A stretch of DNA of 64,000 nt from Pseudomonas fortuita (GCF_026898135.2 NZ_CP114035.2:3079501-3143500), one strand, 5' to 3'. Positions 35,684 to 45,258 are shown, counted from the stretch's first letter. A program made the numbers and translations. The notes: a model not told the origin generated them from the letters alone.

Positions 35684-36835
35684 ATGCCCCAAGCGTATAT
35701 CGTCGATGCCCTGCGCAGCCCCACGGGCAAACGCAAAGGCAGTCTGGCCCACGTGCATGCCATTGACCTGGGCGCGCATGTGTTGAAAGCGCTGGTCGAA
35801 CGCAACGCCATTCCTGCCCACGCGTATGACGACGTGATTTTCGGGTGTGTCGACGCCATCGGCTCGCAGGCGGGTGACATCGCTCGCACCAGCTGGCTGG
35901 CTGCCGGCTTGCCGCTGAACGTGCCGGGCACCACGGTCGACCGGCAGTGCGGTTCGTCGCAACAGGCGCTGCATTTTGCCGCGCAAGCGGTGATGAGTGG
36001 CATGCAGGAGGTGGTGGCTGTCGGTGGTGTGCAGACCATGACCCAGATCCCGATCTCGTCGGCGATGCTCGCTGGCCAACCGCTGGGCTTCAGTGACCCG
36101 TTTTCCGGCAGCAAAGGCTGGCAGGCGCGCTTTGGGCAGCAGCCGGTCAATCAGTTTTACGCCGCACAGCGCATCGCCGATCACTGGCAGATCAGCCGCG
36201 AAGACATGGAAGTGTTTGCCCTGGAAAGCCATCGTCGCGCCTTGGCGGCTGCAGAAGCCGGCTATTTCGCCCGCGAGATCGTTGCCTGTGAAGGCCTGGC
36301 CTTTGATGAAACGCCGCGGGTCAGCAGCCTGGAGAAAATGGCCAGCCTGGAGCCTGTGAGCGCTGAGTTCCCGTCGATCACAGCCGCCGTATCGAGCCAG
36401 ACCTGCGATGCGTCCGCGGCCTTGCTAGTGGTATCGGAGGCGGCGCTCAAGCGCTACAACCTGACCCCCAGGGCGCGTATTCATCACCTGTCGGTGCTCG
36501 GCGACGACCCGATCTGGCACCTCACGGCACCGATTGCAGCCACCCGTGCGGCGCTCAAGAAGGCTGGCCTGCGCATGGCTGATATCGACCTTGTGGAAAT
36601 CAACGAAGCGTTTGCCTCGGTGGTCATGGCCTGGGCCAAGGAGCTCGATTACGACCCGGCTCGCACCAACGTCAATGGCGGCGCCATCGCCCTTGGCCAC
36701 CCGCTGGGCGCTACCGGTGCGCGCTTGATGACCACCTTGCTGCATTCGCTTGAACGCACCGGCGGGCGTTATGGCCTGCAGACCATGTGTGAAGGCGGCG
36801 GCCAGGCCAACGTTAGCATCATCGAACGGCTTTGA
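35684..36835 (+). CDS. fadA6: FadA6-like beta-ketothiolase
   Basis: A 383-residue degradative thiolase. Nucleophile C89 in [42 protein letters not shown] and the terminal [16 protein letters not shown] with the second cysteine. The [22 protein letters not shown] and [12 protein letters not shown] segments fit FadA6, the thiolase of the HIP pathway. The upstream FadE pair and following SDR complete a beta-oxidation set. Confidence 0.87.
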   Translation: MPQAYIVDALRSPTGKRKGSLAHVHAIDLGAHVLKALVERNAIPAHAYDDVIFGCVDAIGSQAGDIARTSWLAAGLPLNVPGTTVDRQCGSSQQALHFAAQAVMSGMQEVVAVGGVQTMTQIPISSAMLAGQPLGFSDPFSGSKGWQARFGQQPVNQFYAAQRIADHWQISREDMEVFALESHRRALAAAEAGYFAREIVACEGLAFDETPRVSSLEKMASLEPVSAEFPSITAAVSSQTCDASAALLVVSEAALKRYNLTPRARIHHLSVLGDDPIWHLTAPIAATRAALKKAGLRMADIDLVEINEAFASVVMAWAKELDYDPARTNVNGGAIALGHPLGATGARLMTTLLHSLERTGGRYGLQTMCEGGGQANVSIIERL

Positions 36836-36868
36836 AGCTACCCACACTCAACAACAGGAAAATATCCT

Positions 36869-37747
36869 ATGGGAATCTGTGCAGGTCGTACTGCGATCAT
36901 CACCGGTGCCGGTGGCGGGCTGGGCCGCGCGTATGCGTTGGCATTTGCCGCCGAAGGCGCCAATGTGGTGGTCAATGACATTCGTCGCGAGGCCGCCGAG
37001 GCAGTGGTCGACGAGATTTGCTCCCAGGGTGGCCGAGCAATCGCCAACGATGGCGACATCACCACCCTGAGCAGCGCTCAAGGCATCGTCGATGCTGCAT
37101 TGGCGGCGTTCGACGAAGTGCATGTTTTGGTCAACAACGCCGGGGTCTTGCGTGACCGCATGTTCATCAGCCTGTCGGAAGAGGACTGGGACATGGTGAT
37201 GCGCGTGCACCTGAAGGGGCATTACTGCCTGGCCAACATCCTCGGCCGGCGCTGGCGCGATCAGGCGAAGGCCGGTATCCGGGTGGCGGCGCGTATTATC
37301 AATACCAGTTCCGGCGCCGGTTTGCAGGGCTCGATCGGGCAGTCAAACTATGCAGCGGCCAAAGGCGGTATCGCTTCCCTGACCCTGGTGCAGGCGGCGG
37401 AACTGGCCCGCTATGGCGTCACCGCCAACGCCCTGGCCCCGGCGGCGCGTACGGCGATGACCGAAAGCGCAATGCCGGACATGGTCAAGAAGCCCGAGGA
37501 CGACAGCTTCGACGCCTGGGCGCCGGAGAACGTCGCACCTTTGGTGGTATGGCTGGGCAGTGAGGCGTCCGGACATGTCAGTGGCCAGCTGTTCGAGAGC
37601 CAGGGCGGCCGGATCTCCCTCGGTGATGGCTGGCGTACCGGCGTCACCCGCGACAAGGGGGCGCGATGGCAGGTCGCTGAACTAGGGGCGGCGGTCGATG
37701 CGATCCTCAGCGAAGCACCCAAGGCGCAAAAGGTCTGGGGTACGTGA
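36869..37747 (+). CDS. SDR dehydrogenase of C/D-ring degradation
   Basis: A 292-residue SDR with TGAGGGLGRAYALAFAAEGA near residue 13, NNAGVLRDRMF, and catalytic YAAAK. The long C-terminal tail (GWRTGVTRDKGARWQVAELG) is typical of peroxisomal-MFE-like hydroxyacyl-CoA dehydrogenases. It resembles Rv3548c, which lies beside echA20-ipdAB in mycobacteria. A 3-hydroxyacyl-CoA dehydrogenase step on a HIP-derived CoA ester is likely. Last gene of the S6 operon, ended by the terminator at 37763. Confidence 0.8.
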   Translation: MGICAGRTAIITGAGGGLGRAYALAFAAEGANVVVNDIRREAAEAVVDEICSQGGRAIANDGDITTLSSAQGIVDAALAAFDEVHVLVNNAGVLRDRMFISLSEEDWDMVMRVHLKGHYCLANILGRRWRDQAKAGIRVAARIINTSSGAGLQGSIGQSNYAAAKGGIASLTLVQAAELARYGVTANALAPAARTAMTESAMPDMVKKPEDDSFDAWAPENVAPLVVWLGSEASGHVSGQLFESQGGRISLGDGWRTGVTRDKGARWQVAELGAAVDAILSEAPKAQKVWGT

Positions 37748-37762
37748 GCGCAGCTTGATGCA

Positions 37763-37796
37763 CAGGCGTCGGCATTACCGGCGCCTGCCTCTTTTT
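37763..37796 (+). terminator. Rho-independent terminator of the ipd operon
   Basis: A 10-bp stem (CAGGCGTCGG at 37763-37772, CCGGCGCCTG partner at 37778-37787, one G-T pair) with loop CATTA, followed by CCTCTTTTTG. It separates the S6 operon from the ipdF unit. Confidence 0.85.
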
Positions 37797-37813
37797 GCCT
37801 TGCCACAACCGAC

Positions 37814-37832
37814 CCCGTCCGTTTTGACGATG
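37814..37832 (+). promoter_or_regulatory. Island dyad motif S7 before ipdF
   Basis: CCCGTCCGTTTTGACGATG: GTC-N6-GAC and the ATG are kept, the first G of GGAC is T. Ends 61 bases before ATG 37894, with TTATAC at 37852-37857 as a good -10. Confidence 0.65.
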
Positions 37833-37893
37833 TGCCTGCCCCCTGCGGCCTTTATACCTGTCGACAACCTGTTTTCTGTCAGAGGTATACCGC

Positions 37894-38679
37894 GTGAAAC
37901 AAGCCCCTCCTTATGTGCCAGGCCACCAGTTGCTGGCTGGCAAATCCGTGCTCATCACTGCCGCCGCTGGCGCTGGCATCGGCTATGCCGTGGCCAAGCG
38001 CTGCGCCGAAGAAGGCTGCCGCGCCCTGATGATTTCCGATGTTCATCCCCGGCGCCTGGAGCAGGCGGTGGAACAGCTCAAGGCCGACACCGGCTTGCAG
38101 GCCGTGTACGGCCAGCTGTGCAACGTCACTGTCGAAACCGAGGTGCAAGCCCTGGTCGCCGCCGCCGAACAGGCCCTTGGCGGCGTCGACGTGCTGATCA
38201 ACAACGCAGGCCTTGGTGGTTCCAGGCGGGTCACCGAGATGAGCGACGAGGAATGGCTGCGGGTAATTGATGTGACCCTCACCGGCACCTTCCGCATGAC
38301 CCGCGCGATGCTGCCGCACATGGAGCGCCGAGGGAGCGGGGCGATCATCAACAACGCTTCGGTACTCGGCTGGCGTGCGCAGAAAGAGCAGGCGCACTAC
38401 GCCGCCGCCAAGGCCGGGGTCATGGCGCTGACCCGCTGCAGTGCGCTGGAAGCCGCCGAAAGCGGGGTGCGCATCAACGCCGTGTCGCCGTCGATTGCCT
38501 TGCACGAATTTCTCAAGAAAGCCAGCAGCGAAGAACTGCTGGCCAAACTGGCCGATCGTGAAGCCTTTGGCCGCGCCGCTGAAGTGTGGGAAGTCGCCAA
38601 CGTCATGATCCTCCTGGCCAGCGATTACGCCTCCTACATGGTCGGCGAAGTGCTGTCGGTCAGTTCACAACAGGCTTGA
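37894..38679 (+). CDS. ipdF: IpdF-like SDR (5-hydroxy-HIP-CoA dehydrogenase)
   Basis: A 261-residue SDR with TAAAGAGIGYAVAKRCAEEG near residue 19, NNAGLGGSRRVTEMSDEEW, NNASVLGWRAQKEQAHYAAAKAG (catalytic Y and K in YAAAK) and NAVSPSIALHEFLKKASSEELL. The NASVLGWRAQ and INAVSPSIA stretches fit IpdF, which oxidises the 5-alpha-hydroxyl of HIP-CoA. Start 37894 is the GTG that opens VKQAPPYVPGH, preceded by a weak AGAGGT. First gene of a three-gene unit. Confidence 0.86.
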   Translation: MKQAPPYVPGHQLLAGKSVLITAAAGAGIGYAVAKRCAEEGCRALMISDVHPRRLEQAVEQLKADTGLQAVYGQLCNVTVETEVQALVAAAEQALGGVDVLINNAGLGGSRRVTEMSDEEWLRVIDVTLTGTFRMTRAMLPHMERRGSGAIINNASVLGWRAQKEQAHYAAAKAGVMALTRCSALEAAESGVRINAVSPSIALHEFLKKASSEELLAKLADREAFGRAAEVWEVANVMILLASDYASYMVGEVLSVSSQQA

Positions 38680-38688
38680 GGGCACCCC

Positions 38689-39159
38689 ATGAGCACCCGA
38701 TTCTGTAGCGCCGAGCAAATGCTCAAGGCCCAGGGCCTGGACCTGGGCGTCACCGACTGGCTGCAGCTGACCCAGGCGCGGGTCAATCTGTTCGCCGAAG
38801 CCACTGGCGATCAGCAGTGGATACATGTCGACCCTGAGCGCGCCGCCAATGGCCCGTTCGGGGCGTGCATCGCCCATGGCTACCTGACCCTGGCCCTGGC
38901 CAACCTGTTCATGCCGCAGTTGATGAGCATCGACAACATGGCCATGGGGGTGAACTACGGCACCGACCGCGTGCGTTTCCCCGCCGTGGTGAAAGTCGGT
39001 GCGCGGGTACGCGGCCGAGGGCAGGTCATCAGTGCCGAGCTGATCGGCAGCGCAGTTCAGCTGGTGGTGCGCATCAGCGTCGAGATCGAGGGCGCCGAAC
39101 GCCCTGGCTGCGTGGTCGACACCATCAGCCGTTACACCTTCAATCCCGTCACCGAGTGA
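38689..39159 (+). CDS. MaoC/NodN-type enoyl-CoA hydratase
   Basis: A 156-residue single hot-dog (R)-specific hydratase with the catalytic pair in [11 protein letters not shown] (D41, H46), [15 protein letters not shown], and [14 protein letters not shown]. The length is normal for the stand-alone family. Lying between ipdF and a thiolase, it probably hydrates an enoyl-CoA of the C/D-ring pathway. GAGGGC precedes the ATG nine bases after the ipdF stop. Confidence 0.84.
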   Translation: MSTRFCSAEQMLKAQGLDLGVTDWLQLTQARVNLFAEATGDQQWIHVDPERAANGPFGACIAHGYLTLALANLFMPQLMSIDNMAMGVNYGTDRVRFPAVVKVGARVRGRGQVISAELIGSAVQLVVRISVEIEGAERPGCVVDTISRYTFNPVTE

Positions 39160-39167
39160 GGCTGTTC

Positions 39168-40376
39168 ATGGACAAGCAAGACGTTGTAATCGTAGCGACT
39201 GCCCGTACTGCAATGAGCAAATCCTTTCGCGGCTCTTTCAACGACACCGAAGCCCCGGTGCTTGGCGGCCATGTGGTACGCGCGGTGGTCGAGCGTGCAG
39301 GTATCGAGCCTGGCGCGGTAGATGACGTGATCATGGGCGCTGCAGTACAGCAGGGCACCCAGGGCTACAACATTGGCAGGCTATGCGCCTACACCGGCGG
39401 TTTGCCCGACAGCGTGCCGGGCATGGCACTTGACCGGATGTGCGCTTCAGGGCTGATCAGTATCGGCATGGCGGCGAAGAACATTCTGCTCGGTGAAATG
39501 AGCATTGCCATCGGCGGCGGTGTCGAGTCGCTGTCGCTGACCCAGAACAAGCACAAGAACACCTACCGCAACCAGTCGGAGGCGGTGCTGGCGTGTATGC
39601 CAAGCGCCTACATCCCGATGATCGAAACCGCCGAGATCGTTGCCCAGCGCTACGGCATCAGCCGCGCGGCCCAGGACGACTACTCCCTGCAAAGTCAGCA
39701 GCGCACCGCGGTGGCCCAGCGCGATGGCCTGTTCGACGAAGAAATCGTACCGCTGCAAGTGCGCAAGCTGCGCTTTGACAAGGAAGGCCAGCCCGATGGC
39801 CATGAGCAGGTGGTTGCCGATCGCGACGAGTGCAACCGTCCTTCAACCCGCTTCGAAGACCTGGCGGCGTTGAAACCCGTGTGGAAGAACGGCCAATGGG
39901 TCGAGCAGGGCGAGTTCATCACCGCCGGCAACGCATCACAGTTCTCCGACGGAGCCTCGGCCAGCTTGCTGATGAGCCGCGCCGAGGCCGCCCGGCGTGG
40001 CCTGAAGCCGCTGGGGACGTATCGCGGCATCGCCGTGGCCGGCTGCGCGCCGGAAGAAATGGGCATCGGCCCGGTGCTGGCGGTGCCCAAACTGCTCAAA
40101 CGCTTCGGTTTGAGCGTGGCCGAAATCGGGTTATGGGAAATCAACGAAGCCTTTGCCTGCCAGGTCCTGCATTGCCGCGACGCTCTGGGGATTTCTGCGG
40201 AGCGCCTGAACGTCAACGGTGGGGCTATTTCGATTGGTCACCCGTTCGGCATGTCGGGTGCGCGCATGGTCGGTCACGGCCTGCTGGAAGGGCGCCGTCG
40301 CGGCGTGCGCTACGTGGTCGTGGCCATGTGCATCGGGGGGGGCATGGGCGCGGCGGGCCTGTTCGAGCTGGACTGA
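39168..40376 (+). CDS. Acetyl-CoA acyltransferase (degradative thiolase)
   Basis: A 402-residue thiolase: nucleophile C92 in [57 protein letters not shown] and [14 protein letters not shown] with the second active cysteine. The true start is ATG 39168; the open frame 5' of it overlaps the MaoC gene out of frame. It would cleave a 3-ketoacyl-CoA from ring or side-chain degradation. FadA5- and FadA6-type roles are both possible, but FadA6 is already encoded at 35684. Confidence 0.84.
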   Translation: MDKQDVVIVATARTAMSKSFRGSFNDTEAPVLGGHVVRAVVERAGIEPGAVDDVIMGAAVQQGTQGYNIGRLCAYTGGLPDSVPGMALDRMCASGLISIGMAAKNILLGEMSIAIGGGVESLSLTQNKHKNTYRNQSEAVLACMPSAYIPMIETAEIVAQRYGISRAAQDDYSLQSQQRTAVAQRDGLFDEEIVPLQVRKLRFDKEGQPDGHEQVVADRDECNRPSTRFEDLAALKPVWKNGQWVEQGEFITAGNASQFSDGASASLLMSRAEAARRGLKPLGTYRGIAVAGCAPEEMGIGPVLAVPKLLKRFGLSVAEIGLWEINEAFACQVLHCRDALGISAERLNVNGGAISIGHPFGMSGARMVGHGLLEGRRRGVRYVVVAMCIGGGMGAAGLFELD

Positions 40377-40403
40377 CCCGCGGTTCTGTCTATCGGCACC
40401 GGG

Positions 40404-40422
40404 TTAGGCCATTTGGACGATG
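40404..40422 (+). promoter_or_regulatory. Island dyad motif S8 before YCF48-MMPL-luxR operon
   Basis: TTAGGCCATTTGGACGATG: one change in the upstream half (GGC for GTC). Ends 96 bases before ATG 40519; GACTAT at 40443-40448 fits as -10. As the regulator gene is the third gene of this operon, the site would give positive autoregulation if the regulator binds it. Confidence 0.62.
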
Positions 40423-40518
40423 TCCCGCAGGTCGAGCAGACGGACTATCTACACACCTCAGACACCGCGCCTGGGTGGCGCGGTGATTCACGACTACAAG
40501 AACAAGAGGGTGGACCGT

Positions 40519-41562
40519 ATGTCTATTGTCGAGCGCCTGGATGTCGCTGCACGCAGTCGCCCATGCGCCAAGCTTATTGCCTATTTCGTGTGCATTACGG
40601 TCGCCGCAATCGTTGCGCTGGCATTTACCCCACGCGGCGCGCTGAACATCGCCCAGACAACGCTGAATACCGAGCGCATGCAGATAAACGGCCTGCTCAA
40701 TCTGGGCAGCCGTCAGGTGGCGGTGGGTGAGCGCGGAACCATCCTGATCAGCGATGACCGCGGCCGCACCTGGCAGCAAGCCACGGTCGAGCCGCAACGC
40801 CAGATTTCCCTGACGGCTTTGACCGCGTTGAACCCCGAGCAATTGGTAGCCGTTGGCCAGGACAGCCTGATTCTGCGCTCCAATGACGCTGGCAGCAGCT
40901 GGCAAGAGGTCCAATTTGATGCCGCAGCAGGCGAGCCGTTGCTCGGTGCATGGGCGGCCGGTGGCGAGCAGGTCGTGGTATTCGGCAGCTACGGCAAGTT
41001 CTACCAGTCTGAGAATGCCGGACGCAGCTGGCGCGCGGTGGCGCTGGAGGTCGACCGTGCCCATCTCAATGCGCTGGATGGCGGTAGCGATGGCCGACGC
41101 ATGTTGGTCGGCGAACAGGGCCTGGTCATGCGCAGCGCCGATAACGGGCAGCATTGGCAACAGTTGCCGGCATTCTATAACGGCTCACTGTTTGGCGTGG
41201 TTCGCCTGAGCGCCCAGCGTTGGGTGACCTACGGCATGCGCGGCCATGTGTTTGTGACCGACAACTTCGGTGAGCAGTGGCAGGCGATCAAGGTCGGCAA
41301 TACCCAGCCGCTTTATGGCCATGTTGTGCTGCCAGACCACAGCGGCGTACTGATTGTCGGCGGCGGCAGCTCGATGGTGCGCCTGGACGCACAAGGCCGC
41401 TTGATCGGCACCACCCGGCAACCGGGGTTGGGCACCTTGACCTCAGCCATCGTGGTGGGCACCGATCAGTTGCTGGTAGCCGGTGAACGGGGCGTTTTCC
41501 AAGGGAACGGTAACAGCGTTGCCTCACTGGGCAAAGGAGAGCAAAGTCATGAAGTACGCTAA
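40519..41562 (+). CDS. YCF48-type beta-propeller, membrane-anchored
   Basis: A 347-residue protein with one N-terminal membrane segment (about 19-37, IAYFVCITVAAIVALAF) and a large periplasmic part made of BNR/YCF48 repeats. Recurring cores are VGERGTILISDDRGRTWQQ, VGQDSLILRSNDAGSSWQE, FGSYGKFYQSENAGRSWRA and VGEQGLVMRSADNGQHWQQ. Such propellers accompany RND permeases in hydrophobic-substrate clusters and may act as their periplasmic partner. Start 40519 is preferred; the frame is open to 40420 without a ribosome site. It overlaps the permease gene by 14 bases. Confidence 0.8.
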   Translation: MSIVERLDVAARSRPCAKLIAYFVCITVAAIVALAFTPRGALNIAQTTLNTERMQINGLLNLGSRQVAVGERGTILISDDRGRTWQQATVEPQRQISLTALTALNPEQLVAVGQDSLILRSNDAGSSWQEVQFDAAAGEPLLGAWAAGGEQVVVFGSYGKFYQSENAGRSWRAVALEVDRAHLNALDGGSDGRRMLVGEQGLVMRSADNGQHWQQLPAFYNGSLFGVVRLSAQRWVTYGMRGHVFVTDNFGEQWQAIKVGNTQPLYGHVVLPDHSGVLIVGGGSSMVRLDAQGRLIGTTRQPGLGTLTSAIVVGTDQLLVAGERGVFQGNGNSVASLGKGEQSHEVR

Positions 41563-43939
41563 AGCGCGGTCCGGGCGCTTGGTCGAGCGTTGCGCCGACC
41601 TGCTGTTGGCACGACGCAAACTGCTGTTGACGGTATTCCTTTTGCTGACCCTGGGGCTGGGCTACAGCGCTACCCACACCCAGCTCGACCCCGGCTTCAA
41701 CAAGCAGATCCCGGTGCGGCATGAGTACATGCTCAACTTCCTCGAATTCAGCCAGTACTTCACCGGCGCTAACCGCTTTCTGGTGAGCGTTAGATGGAAG
41801 GGCGAAGGCGACATATACAACCCCGAGTTTCTCGACACGCTGCGCAAGGTGACTGACGATGTGTTCTTCATCAACGGCGTCAGCCGCGCCAGCGTAACCT
41901 CGCTGTTCACCGCCAACGTGCGTTACATCGAAATCACCGAAGAAGGCTTTTTTGGTGATGTGGTGGTACCGCCACGCTTCACCGCGAGCGCCGAAGACCT
42001 GGCTCAGGTGCGCAGCAACGCCGCGCGCTCCGGGCAGGTCGGGCGGCTGGTGGCCAATGACCTTAAGTCGGCGATGGTCCGTGCCGATTTACAGGACGTT
42101 GACCCACAAACAGGCAAATCGGTCAGTTATGTTGAAGTCGCCAAGCGTCTGGAGGACATTCGCGACAAGTACAGCAGCGATCAGATCGAGATCAACATTG
42201 TCGGTTTCGCCAAGCTGGTGGGTGATGTTGTCGAAGGGCTGATGACCGTGATCGGCTTTTTTGTCGTCGCCTTCCTGATCACCGGCCTGCTGCTGTGGCT
42301 CTATTCACGCTCGTTGCGCCTGACCGTAGTGGCGCTGTTGGTGGCTTTGCTGCCGGTGGTGTGGCTTTTGGGCTTGTTACCGCTGATGGGCCTGGGTATC
42401 GACCCGATGTCGATACTGGTGCCGTTCCTGATTTTTTCCATTGGCGTTTCGCACGCCGTGCAGATGACCAATGCCTGGAAACAGGAAGTGCTGGCCGGCA
42501 AGGATTCGCTGCAGGCGGCGCAACTGGCCTTTTGCAAGATCTTCATTCCTGGCTCCCTGGCGTTGCTGATGAATGCCTTGGGCTTTGGCGTGATCATGCT
42601 GATCGACATCCCTATCGTGCATGAACTGGGGGTCACGGCCTGTATCGGCGTGATGCTGATGATCATCACCAACAAGCTGATGTTGCCGATCATTATTTCC
42701 TACCTGCGCCTGGAGCGTAGTGTGCTGAGCAAGGAGTGCGTCCAGCAGCAGGGAAGGCACCCGCTGTGGTGGCGCTTGTCGGCGCTGGCCGAACCGCGCC
42801 CGGCCCTGGCGGTGCTGGCGCTCAGCCTGATGTTGCTGAGCGTGGCGGTGCTCAAGGCCCGGCAGCTGGAAGTCGGTGACATCGGTGCTGGCGCGCCAGA
42901 GTTGCGCGCCGAGTCACGTTACAACCAGGACAACACGAAAATTGTCAGCAGCTACTCCATCGGCCTGGATGTGCTGGCGGTGTTTGTCCGGGCTCAGGGG
43001 CTGGAAGAGGCGTGCCTGTCACCGTCGGTGATGCGTGCGGTGGAAGCCTTCGACTTCCAGATGCGCAGCGTCACCGGCGTGCAGTCGGTGCAGTCGGTGG
43101 CCGGCTTTGGCAAGACGGTGATTGCCGGCAACAACGAAGGCAACCCACGTTGGGCGGCCATTCCTGGGTCGGCCCGGGGCTTGAGTCAAGGTGCCCGTGC
43201 CTACATGCCCGAGGACGGCCTGGTGACCGATGGCTGCCAGCAGATGCAGATTCTGGTGTTTCTCACCGATCACGATGGCGCCACGGTCTCGCATGTGGTC
43301 CAGGAGGCCAAGCGGATCATTGCCCAGGTCCAGGTGCCGGAAATCAGGTTCTTTCTCGGCGGTGGCAATGTGGGGGTAATGGCGGCGTCCAATGATGCGG
43401 TCAAGCGCGCCGAAGTGCTGATGCTGGTGGCGTTGTTTGGCTCGGTGCTGTTGTTCTGCTGGTTGACCTTCAAATCGTTGCGCGCGGTGTTGTGCATCCT
43501 GGTGCCGCTGGCCATCGTGGCGGTACTGTGCAATGCACTGATGGCCATGCTTGGCATCGGGTTGAAGGTGGCGACCCTGCCGGTGATGGCGCTTGGGGTT
43601 GGCGTCGGGGTTGACTACGGCATTTACCTGTATGAGCGGATCCAGCACGAAATGGCCGAGGGCGCCAACCTGCGCCACGCGTTCTACCAGGCCATGTGCC
43701 AACGCGGAACAGCGGCCGTTTTCACTGCCCTGACCATGGCGATCGGGGTGTGCACCTGGGCCTTTGCACCGCTGAAATTTCAGGCCGATATGGGGGTCTT
43801 GCTATCGTTCATGTTTCTGGTCAATGTACTTGGGGCAATTTTCCTGCTGCCGGCCTTGGCCGCCTGGTTCAACCTCGGCAAACCCCTGGTTGCGGTCAAA
43901 GCGAACCGTGCAGCGCGCGCGCACGTGTTTGAATCATAA
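41549..43939 (+). CDS. RND/MMPL-family permease
   Basis: A 796-residue RND-superfamily protein (MMPL/patched-like). TM1 lies near residues 25-43. After a periplasmic loop come five clustered segments (about 225-400, with LLPLMGLGIDPMSILVPFLIFSIGVSHAVQ). The second repeat has TM7 near 435, another loop, and segments about 635-780 (VMALGVGVGVDYGIYLYE). No membrane-fusion or outer-membrane partner gene is adjacent; the YCF48 propeller is instead. It may move steroid across or out of the inner membrane. AAAGGAGA eight bases upstream fixes ATG 41549. Confidence 0.85.
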   Translation: MKYAKARSGRLVERCADLLLARRKLLLTVFLLLTLGLGYSATHTQLDPGFNKQIPVRHEYMLNFLEFSQYFTGANRFLVSVRWKGEGDIYNPEFLDTLRKVTDDVFFINGVSRASVTSLFTANVRYIEITEEGFFGDVVVPPRFTASAEDLAQVRSNAARSGQVGRLVANDLKSAMVRADLQDVDPQTGKSVSYVEVAKRLEDIRDKYSSDQIEINIVGFAKLVGDVVEGLMTVIGFFVVAFLITGLLLWLYSRSLRLTVVALLVALLPVVWLLGLLPLMGLGIDPMSILVPFLIFSIGVSHAVQMTNAWKQEVLAGKDSLQAAQLAFCKIFIPGSLALLMNALGFGVIMLIDIPIVHELGVTACIGVMLMIITNKLMLPIIISYLRLERSVLSKECVQQQGRHPLWWRLSALAEPRPALAVLALSLMLLSVAVLKARQLEVGDIGAGAPELRAESRYNQDNTKIVSSYSIGLDVLAVFVRAQGLEEACLSPSVMRAVEAFDFQMRSVTGVQSVQSVAGFGKTVIAGNNEGNPRWAAIPGSARGLSQGARAYMPEDGLVTDGCQQMQILVFLTDHDGATVSHVVQEAKRIIAQVQVPEIRFFLGGGNVGVMAASNDAVKRAEVLMLVALFGSVLLFCWLTFKSLRAVLCILVPLAIVAVLCNALMAMLGIGLKVATLPVMALGVGVGVDYGIYLYERIQHEMAEGANLRHAFYQAMCQRGTAAVFTALTMAIGVCTWAFAPLKFQADMGVLLSFMFLVNVLGAIFLLPALAAWFNLGKPLVAVKANRAARAHVFES

Positions 43940-43947
43940 CAATAAAA

Positions 43948-43974
43948 GCGGGCACGGCCTGGGCTGTGCCCCGC
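43948..43974 (+). terminator. Hairpin between permease and luxR genes
   Basis: GCGGGCAC (43948-43955) pairs with GTGCCCCGC (43966-43974, one bulge). No T-run follows; the regulator's ribosome site GAGGAG starts just after. It may lower expression of the regulator relative to the permease, or protect the mRNA end. Confidence 0.5.
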
Positions 43975-43987
43975 GAGGAGACGGGCG

Positions 43988-45238
43988 ATGGGAAATTCCA
44001 CCGTGGGGTTTGGAGCGCTGGCAGAAATGGGTATGGAGCTGGCTGAATATGACACGCTCATCGGCGAGTTCTATGACGGCTCGCTGAACCACAAGTTGAT
44101 GGCCAAGACCTTGCGCCACGTACGCAGCCTGTATCAGGCCAATTACGTCACCTTGATCTTGCGAGTGCCAGAGCAACCTGACCTGGGCCTGATGATTGTC
44201 GTCGGTGACATCGAAGGCGAGGGGGAGGTGAGTTACTGGGCCTACCCACAAGCTGTTACCCCCTTCAGCAACCCGCCGATGGACCAGGTGTTCACCGTCG
44301 AAGACCTGATGACCGAAGCCGAGTGGGCCAATTCGGTCTACTACAAGACCTACGGTACCGTGCACGACACCTACCACATCATGGGTGCCGACGTTTCAAC
44401 TCCCGATGGCGGCAAGCTGCGGTTTCGCATTACCCGGCCCAAAGCCGCGCTGAAATTCACCGCCTCCGAGCGCACCCTGTGTGAAATGATCCTGCCGCAT
44501 TTGCGCCGTGCGATGCACGTGCACAACCTGCTCGATCGCAGCGAGTCGATCAGCGAGCTGTATGCCCAGGCCATCAGCCGCCTGTCAGTGGCCACCATCG
44601 TGCTTGACCAGAGTGGCAGCGTGCTGCGCCTCAACCCGGTGGCCAGCGAACTGCTGGAACAGGCGGACGGCCTGAAACTGGTGGGTGGGCGCCTTGAAGC
44701 CACCTATCCCAGCGACAACCGCGAACTGCAGCGCCTGGTACGCAATGCCTTCGCGCGTGACGTCAATAGCGAAAAGGTCAGCACTGCGGCCGAAGCGATG
44801 TCGGTGGCCAGGCCATCGGGCCAGGTCAACCTGGGGGTAGTGATCGAGGCCATTCCGACCCAGGACTGGGCCGAGGGTAAGAGCAAACCTGCGGTGGTGG
44901 TATACATCCGCGACGCGGTTGGCCGCTCTATGGCTAGCGAAACGGTAACCAAGCAACTGTTCAACCTGACCCGGGCCGAAACCGCACTGGCCATGGAGCT
45001 GGCTAACGGCCTGTCGCTTGAAGAGGCCGCCGAAGTATTGAATGTGCGCCGCAACACCGCACGGGCGCATTTGCGCTCGATCTTTTCAAAGACGGGTGTG
45101 CGCCGCCAGACGGAGTTGGTGCGCATCATTCTCAACAGTGTGGTTGCCTTGGGAAAGCCCAAACTGGCAGCACTGCCAAACGACAAGCCGGAAAAACCGG
45201 TGTTGAAGCTGGCCACCCCGGCGCGCAATAGCGCCTGA
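43988..45238 (+). CDS. LuxR-type transcriptional regulator, candidate activator of the island
   Basis: A 416-residue protein with a C-terminal LuxR/GerE helix-turn-helix (about 322-385: NLTRAETALAMELANGLSLEEAAE, VLNVRRNTARAHLRSIFSKTG). A PAS-like middle region lies near 190-300 (LDQSGSVLRLNPVASELL). There is no autoinducer-binding or receiver signature. It resembles in layout the TesR-type activator of Comamonas steroid genes. It is the only regulator gene in the 49-kb island, and the repeated dyad near -42 is what a dimeric LuxR-type activator would need. GAGGAG precedes the ATG. Link to the motif is inference. Confidence 0.83.
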   Translation: MGNSTVGFGALAEMGMELAEYDTLIGEFYDGSLNHKLMAKTLRHVRSLYQANYVTLILRVPEQPDLGLMIVVGDIEGEGEVSYWAYPQAVTPFSNPPMDQVFTVEDLMTEAEWANSVYYKTYGTVHDTYHIMGADVSTPDGGKLRFRITRPKAALKFTASERTLCEMILPHLRRAMHVHNLLDRSESISELYAQAISRLSVATIVLDQSGSVLRLNPVASELLEQADGLKLVGGRLEATYPSDNRELQRLVRNAFARDVNSEKVSTAAEAMSVARPSGQVNLGVVIEAIPTQDWAEGKSKPAVVVYIRDAVGRSMASETVTKQLFNLTRAETALAMELANGLSLEEAAEVLNVRRNTARAHLRSIFSKTGVRRQTELVRIILNSVVALGKPKLAALPNDKPEKPVLKLATPARNSA

Positions 45239-45258
45239 CCTTCGCCCCGCTTACCCGA

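Noticed and set aside
33458..36232. A 924-codon open frame on the minus strand
   Set aside because: It is antisense to two acyl-CoA dehydrogenases and a thiolase, is rich in His, Arg and Gln as expected of a high-GC shadow frame, and has no family features.
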